Below are positions 53,306 to 56,962 of a stretch of DNA of 56,962 nucleotides, one piece after another. Position 1 is the first letter of the stretch, and each line of letters begins with the position of its first letter. Made by a program: the position numbers and the translations under genes. Source of the stretch: RGIG5612 sp963599255 (lineage in GTDB: Bacteria; Bacillota; Clostridia; Lachnospirales; Lachnospiraceae); the NCBI GenBank assembly GCA_963599255.1, contig CAVBWS010000008.1, forward strand, positions 1 through 56,962, read 5' to 3'. Under the pieces are notes generated by a model. It did no database searches. It was not told the origin of the DNA and saw nothing but the letters and a program-made list of their open reading frames with translations.

Positions 53306-53882
53306 GATGATATTCCTCACTGATGCCTTAGTTATAATGCAGGAATGATGCTCCAGCACTAATCATCTCTTATATTGTTTAAATTGTTTTTTACTTAGAA
53401 TTATCTCCGTCAAGTGAATAATATATTCTGTCCGCTCTACCGGAAAGATTCAGCATTAGTTGCCTCATTCGTGCTTCTTGCAAAATGCCATCACACAATT
53501 GTTGGTGGCATGCCATAAATTTTGAACGATGTTACTAATTATTCCGTCCACTTATATGGAATAATTGATTGTGGCGTGAATAACATAAAAGCAGATGCTA
53601 TTATAAATGACATCCAACAAGTACATACCCTGTATTTACAAGCAATTCATATAATAACAGACATTAAGCAAAATTCAATACAAACGATGAGAAAATAACT
53701 GATGCTATTCAAAATGACATGCAAAAAATGCCAATTGATTGACCAATAATTTAATATATGTTAAGTTCTAACACAAAAAGCACTTGCAATAAGCGAATAT
53801 ATTAACTCGCTTCCATTGCGAGGATGCTAAAAATTAAATGAAGGAATCGTTATACAGACTGCGATTAGGGTAAAATTCAAAC
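53306..53882. other. AT-rich divergent region between the XRE fusion and LCP genes
   Basis: 577 bases without a gene. The clearest structure is the inverted repeat at 53537-53566. A small imperfect palindrome GAATA-ATA-TATTC is near 53417. No consensus promoter was picked with confidence. Confidence 0.5.
53537..53566. promoter_or_regulatory. Inverted repeat, candidate operator
   Basis: AATTATTCC (53537-53545) and GGAATAATT (53558-53566) are exact complements with a 12-base spacer. Lying between an XRE-fusion gene and a divergent gene, it is a candidate binding site for that fusion protein; the arrangement could also be a hairpin. Confidence 0.45.
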
Positions 53883-55268
53883 ATGAAGAAGTGGCATAAG
53901 GTATTAATAATTGTAGCTGCAGTTATAGCGGCTCTTGTGGTTGCCGGTATATGTCTGTGGAATTATCTGTTCGGAGGATTGAAGCATGTGCAGATAGACG
54001 CAAACGAGCTGGGAATAGAAGAGATTGATGAAAACGGTGTATACAGCTGGTATAAGGACATTTCGTCTGACAGCACATCAGATAATCAGTCAAACACAGA
54101 TGAAAGTGAAAACGGAGCCGGTACAAAAACGATATCAGCAGAGGATAATAAAGATGGCAGCGAAACAGAAATAAACAGTTCTGCAAATGATGAGCAGGTC
54201 GTTAGCTCCGATGATACAAATGATGAAGGAGCAGAAACGACGCCATCAGGAACGGATGCCGCCGATAATACTGAAGAGTATGAAAATACAAATGATGTTA
54301 ATCAGAATTCTGTTACTACTGGTGAGTCGGAAAATGATGATAACTATACATCAGATGGAGCTCAATCTGAAATAAACGGTGATGCAGATAAGAACAGCGG
54401 TACTAATGCGCAGGACAATGCTGCCGTGTCTGATGAACAGACAGGTACAAGCACTGAAAGTTCACAGACTTCGGAGAAACATGCGATCATCAATATTGCC
54501 ATTTTCGGCATGAGTGTTTCACAGGTATACGGCATTGATACAGATCGAAGTGACATGAATCTGATCGTTTCAATTGATCAGGACAATAATAGGATATGCC
54601 TTACATCAATTTTGCGAGACTCTAAGGTTCCTATTGAAGGTCATGATCCTCAGAAAATAAATGCTGCCTACAAGTACGGCGGAGCAACTCTGGCTATCAA
54701 GACCATTAATCAAAACTTCCATATGAACATAGCCGATTACATCACCGTGAATTTTGAAAGTTTGCTTGAAATAGTGGATTATTTTGGCGGTGTTGAAGTG
54801 GAATTGACGGAAGCAGAGGCAGAATATATGGGAGGCGGTCTTACGGCAGGTAAGCAGGTGTTAGACGGAACAGCTGCACTTAAATATGCCAGCATAAGAT
54901 ATATTGATTCTGATTTCTACAGGGCGTCGCGCCAGCAGACTATCGTTCTTGCCTTACTTCAGAAAGTCGCTCAGCTGCCTAAAGCAAGCTATCCGGAGGC
55001 GATTAACAAGCTTATGGGCACGCTTGAATCCTCGATGACTGCCAACGAGTTGTTGGCATTGATTGACTGCATTGATATATCAACATTGAAGGTGGTTACT
55101 AATACGATCCCTGATAAAGAATATGAAACTGACCTGTGGGGCGGAATTGACAGCACTGGTTCATGGGTATATGAGTATGATCTTGAGGAAGCCGCGAAGA
55201 GAATTCATAGAATAATATACAGCGGCAGTGAGCACGGCGAGGAGGAGACAAGTACGGTACAGAATTAG
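53883..55268 (+). CDS. LytR-CpsA-Psr (LCP) family protein
   Basis: Membrane-anchored ligase family that attaches teichoic acids or polysaccharides to peptidoglycan. Seen: one membrane segment at about 7-27, a long disordered acidic linker (about 60-195, rich in D, E, N, S and T), then the LCP domain: DMNLIVSIDQDNNRICLTSI, the arginine of LRDSKV, INAAYKYGGATLAIKTINQNF, DYFGGVEVELTEAEAEYM and YIDSDFYRASRQQ. 461 residues. Its place beside UDP-sugar enzymes suggests attachment of a uronic-acid-containing polymer, an inference. Confidence 0.92.
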   Translation: MKKWHKVLIIVAAVIAALVVAGICLWNYLFGGLKHVQIDANELGIEEIDENGVYSWYKDISSDSTSDNQSNTDESENGAGTKTISAEDNKDGSETEINSSANDEQVVSSDDTNDEGAETTPSGTDAADNTEEYENTNDVNQNSVTTGESENDDNYTSDGAQSEINGDADKNSGTNAQDNAAVSDEQTGTSTESSQTSEKHAIINIAIFGMSVSQVYGIDTDRSDMNLIVSIDQDNNRICLTSILRDSKVPIEGHDPQKINAAYKYGGATLAIKTINQNFHMNIADYITVNFESLLEIVDYFGGVEVELTEAEAEYMGGGLTAGKQVLDGTAALKYASIRYIDSDFYRASRQQTIVLALLQKVAQLPKASYPEAINKLMGTLESSMTANELLALIDCIDISTLKVVTNTIPDKEYETDLWGGIDSTGSWVYEYDLEEAAKRIHRIIYSGSEHGEEETSTVQN

Positions 55269-55520
55269 GCTGCACCCGATTGTCGGAATGCACAAAGAAA
55301 AAACCAAATAAATGTTACAAAAATATTAAATAAATATTGCAAAAATTCTGCCTATGCGATAAATTTATACTGTATTACATAATAAAAATATTCATGCCGC
55401 ATGAAGAGCATACAGCCGGGAATTGAACTACATTCCGGCGGCTACGCCGTATTGACACGTGACAGTTTGTCGACACTCTTAAAATAGGCATCGGATCCAG
55501 GAAAATCGGAGGGAGAGAGA

Positions 55521-55946
55521 ATGAAGAAAATTGCATTGGCAGCAGTAGTAGTTTTGGCAACAGCATCACTTGCAGCATGCGGCAAGACAGCTGAGCCGGA
55601 GACAACAACAGAAGAGACAACGACGGAAGCAGTAACAACAACCGTTCCCGAGACAACAACTGAGAAGGAAACCACCACGCAGCCCGAGACAACAACTGAA
55701 GAAATTGAAACTCAGGAGGGTCTGATCGCTCCGGAGAGCACATTGGATGAAGCTGAAAAAGTAGTAGTTTCTGTAGATGGTGATCAGCTTACATTGAGAT
55801 TGGGTCCTGGCTCTGATTATGACCAGGTGACAATGATTGATGACGGAACCGAGCTTACCATTACAGCCGAAGATTCCGGCTGGGGATATACAGTATACAA
55901 GAAACAGGCAGGATGGGTTTCCATGGACTGGGTTACAGAGAAGTAA
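55521..55946 (+). CDS. SH3-domain lipoprotein
   Basis: 141 residues. Seen: signal peptide with lipobox LAAC (cysteine near residue 20), a threonine/glutamate-rich linker with repeated ETTTE units to about residue 70, and a bacterial SH3 domain at about 75-140 (LTLRLGPGSDYDQVTMIDDG, GWGYTVYKKQAGWVSMDWV). Good GGAGGGAGAG before the ATG. Such proteins are tethered to the membrane outer face and bind wall components. The gap before it shows only a weak GCCGGGAAT/ATTCCGGC hairpin at 55416-55441. Confidence 0.9.
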   Translation: MKKIALAAVVVLATASLAACGKTAEPETTTEETTTEAVTTTVPETTTEKETTTQPETTTEEIETQEGLIAPESTLDEAEKVVVSVDGDQLTLRLGPGSDYDQVTMIDDGTELTITAEDSGWGYTVYKKQAGWVSMDWVTEK

Positions 55947-56024
55947 TAATACCCGGAATTCCACGGTGCACACATAAGTCTGTCAGCACTTTTAAAATAA
56001 AAGCTGGATTTCAGAGATCAAATA

Positions 56025-56064
56025 AAGACCTGCCCCGAAAATACTGAGGCAGGTCTTATTTTTT
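56025..56064. terminator. Terminator between the SH3 lipoprotein and murG
   Basis: AAGACCTGCC (56025-56034) pairs perfectly with GGCAGGTCTT (56048-56057), followed by ATTTTTT. It may serve both convergent genes. Confidence 0.88.
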
Positions 56065-56106
56065 GGATTAAGATGTTCTTCACTAGATCTGCTATGAACC
56101 TAAGGG

Positions 56107-56962
56107 CTATACGGTTTCGCAAATTATCTCAATAATGCGATTTACTGCATCACCATGCTCAGAAGAGGACATGGCATTAATGTAAGCAGCACGATTGTCG
56201 TATAGTTCGTTAACTTTATTAACCAGTGTGCGATGAGACAGATCTTCTTCCTTGAGGACATCTGAAAATCCACGCTTTTTAAAGGAATCTGCATTCAGCA
56301 GCTGGTCGCCTCGGCTGGCATCAAGTCCCAATGGAATTAGAAGTGCAGGTTTCTTAAGTGCGGCCAGTTCGTTTATAACATTTGCACCTGCCCGGGAAAT
56401 AATGATATCCGCTGCAGCGTAGATATCAGGCAGCTCATCAGAAATATATTCAAATTGCTTGTATCCGACGGTACCTTCCAGCAGGGCATCGTATTTGCCT
56501 TTGCCGCAGGCATGCACAACGTCGAAGGTTGTAAGCAGGGTGTCCAATGCGGAACGAACAGCACTGTTAACTGCGACGCTTCCGAGACTGCCGCCGATTA
56601 CCATGAGCACCGGTTTGTCGCCATCAAATCCGCACAGCTTAAGACCATTCTCGCGAGAACCGTTCAGCAGCTCGTCCCTTACAGGAAGGCCGGTGAAGAT
56701 CGCCTTGGTATGTGATAAATATTTCTCAGTTTCCGGGAAGCTATAGCAGACCTTAGTCGCACGGGGAATTGCCAGCTTATTTGCCAAACCAGGTGAGAGA
56801 TCTGACTCGTGGATCACAACGGGGATCTTGTATTCAGCCGCTGCGATAACAACAGGAACCGACACGAATCCGCCCTTGGAAAAAACGATATCAGGTCTAT
56901 GCTCTTTCATGTAATGCTTCGCTTCGTGAAGTCCCTTGAGGATCCTGATGGGGTCGGTAAGG
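56107..56962 (-). CDS. murG: MurG, lipid II synthase glycosyltransferase (partial, runs off the window)
   Basis: Adds GlcNAc to lipid I to form lipid II on the inner membrane face. Seen: KGGFVSVPVVIAA, HESDLSPGLANKLA, the nucleotide-binding GGSLGSVAVN loop and SRAGANVINELAALKKPALL with IPL. The frame remains open to the window edge, adding DPIRILKGLHEAKHY before the internal ATG at 56910; the N-terminal GGTGGH part lies outside. It stands apart from a mur/fts cluster, as far as can be seen here. Confidence 0.93.
   Translation of the reverse strand, partial: LTDPIRILKGLHEAKHYMKEHRPDIVFSKGGFVSVPVVIAAAEYKIPVVIHESDLSPGLANKLAIPRATKVCYSFPETEKYLSHTKAIFTGLPVRDELLNGSRENGLKLCGFDGDKPVLMVIGGSLGSVAVNSAVRSALDTLLTTFDVVHACGKGKYDALLEGTVGYKQFEYISDELPDIYAAADIIISRAGANVINELAALKKPALLIPLGLDASRGDQLLNADSFKKRGFSDVLKEEDLSHRTLVNKVNELYDNRAAYINAMSSSEHGDAVNRIIEIICETV

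Overview
The window looks like a chromosomal segment of a non-sporulating or sporulation-reduced member of the Clostridia, most probably family Lachnospiraceae. The basis is the gene order (dnaX-ybaB-recR, hup-rqcP-divIC-tilS-hpt-ftsH, uvrB-uvrA), AGGAGG ribosome binding sites, a perfect CIRCE element, a Firmicutes-type LexA box and split transketolase subunits. This assignment is inference; no rRNA or tRNA gene was recognised, and no phage, IS element or CRISPR array was seen.

Layout. 1-7573: dnaX, ybaB, recR and a huge acidic AAA-like protein. 7574-9772: a tandem hairpin repeat, then the two transketolase subunits. 10050-16023: a CDP-alcohol phosphatidyltransferase opposite hup, then rqcP-divIC-tilS-hpt-ftsH without the sporulation genes yabP, yabQ and spoIIE usually found there. 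16510-21620: uvrB (with a LexA box upstream) and uvrA. 21888-23584: two GNAT acetyltransferases, followed by the wreck of an MNT/HEPN toxin-antitoxin pair. 24335-30438: the most unusual part, a SorC-type regulator, a TrpA-like protein, a divergent operon of a degenerate TrpB-like protein, a second degenerate TrpA-like protein and a small-molecule kinase, and an MFS transporter. This resembles an uptake, phosphorylation and cleavage pathway built from duplicated tryptophan-synthase parts, but no substrate can be named.

30551-38717 (mostly minus strand): an HD-hydrolase/kinase fusion, a membrane alpha/beta hydrolase with a 40-residue membrane peptide, an AgrC/AgrA-like two-component system, dus, a small membrane protein and a serine acetyltransferase. 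39309-43462: ispE overlapping a GntR regulator, a small membrane protein, and an HrcA-type heat shock unit (hsp20, dnaJ-like). 43546-48571: murI and plsC, then ileS on the opposite strand. 48749-50258: an orphan LytTR protein and a YczE-like membrane protein. 50306-56962: cell-surface functions, namely a UDP-sugar epimerase, a UDP-glucose dehydrogenase fused to an XRE DNA-binding domain, an LCP wall-polymer ligase, an SH3 lipoprotein and a partial murG.

Scattered between genes is a roughly 85-95 nt repeat (9928-10023, 45272-45357, 48613-48707, plus fragments). Its stems differ in sequence from copy to copy but remain complementary, so the fold itself appears to be conserved. Together with the TrpA/TrpB-like cluster, this is the best candidate for undescribed biology here.
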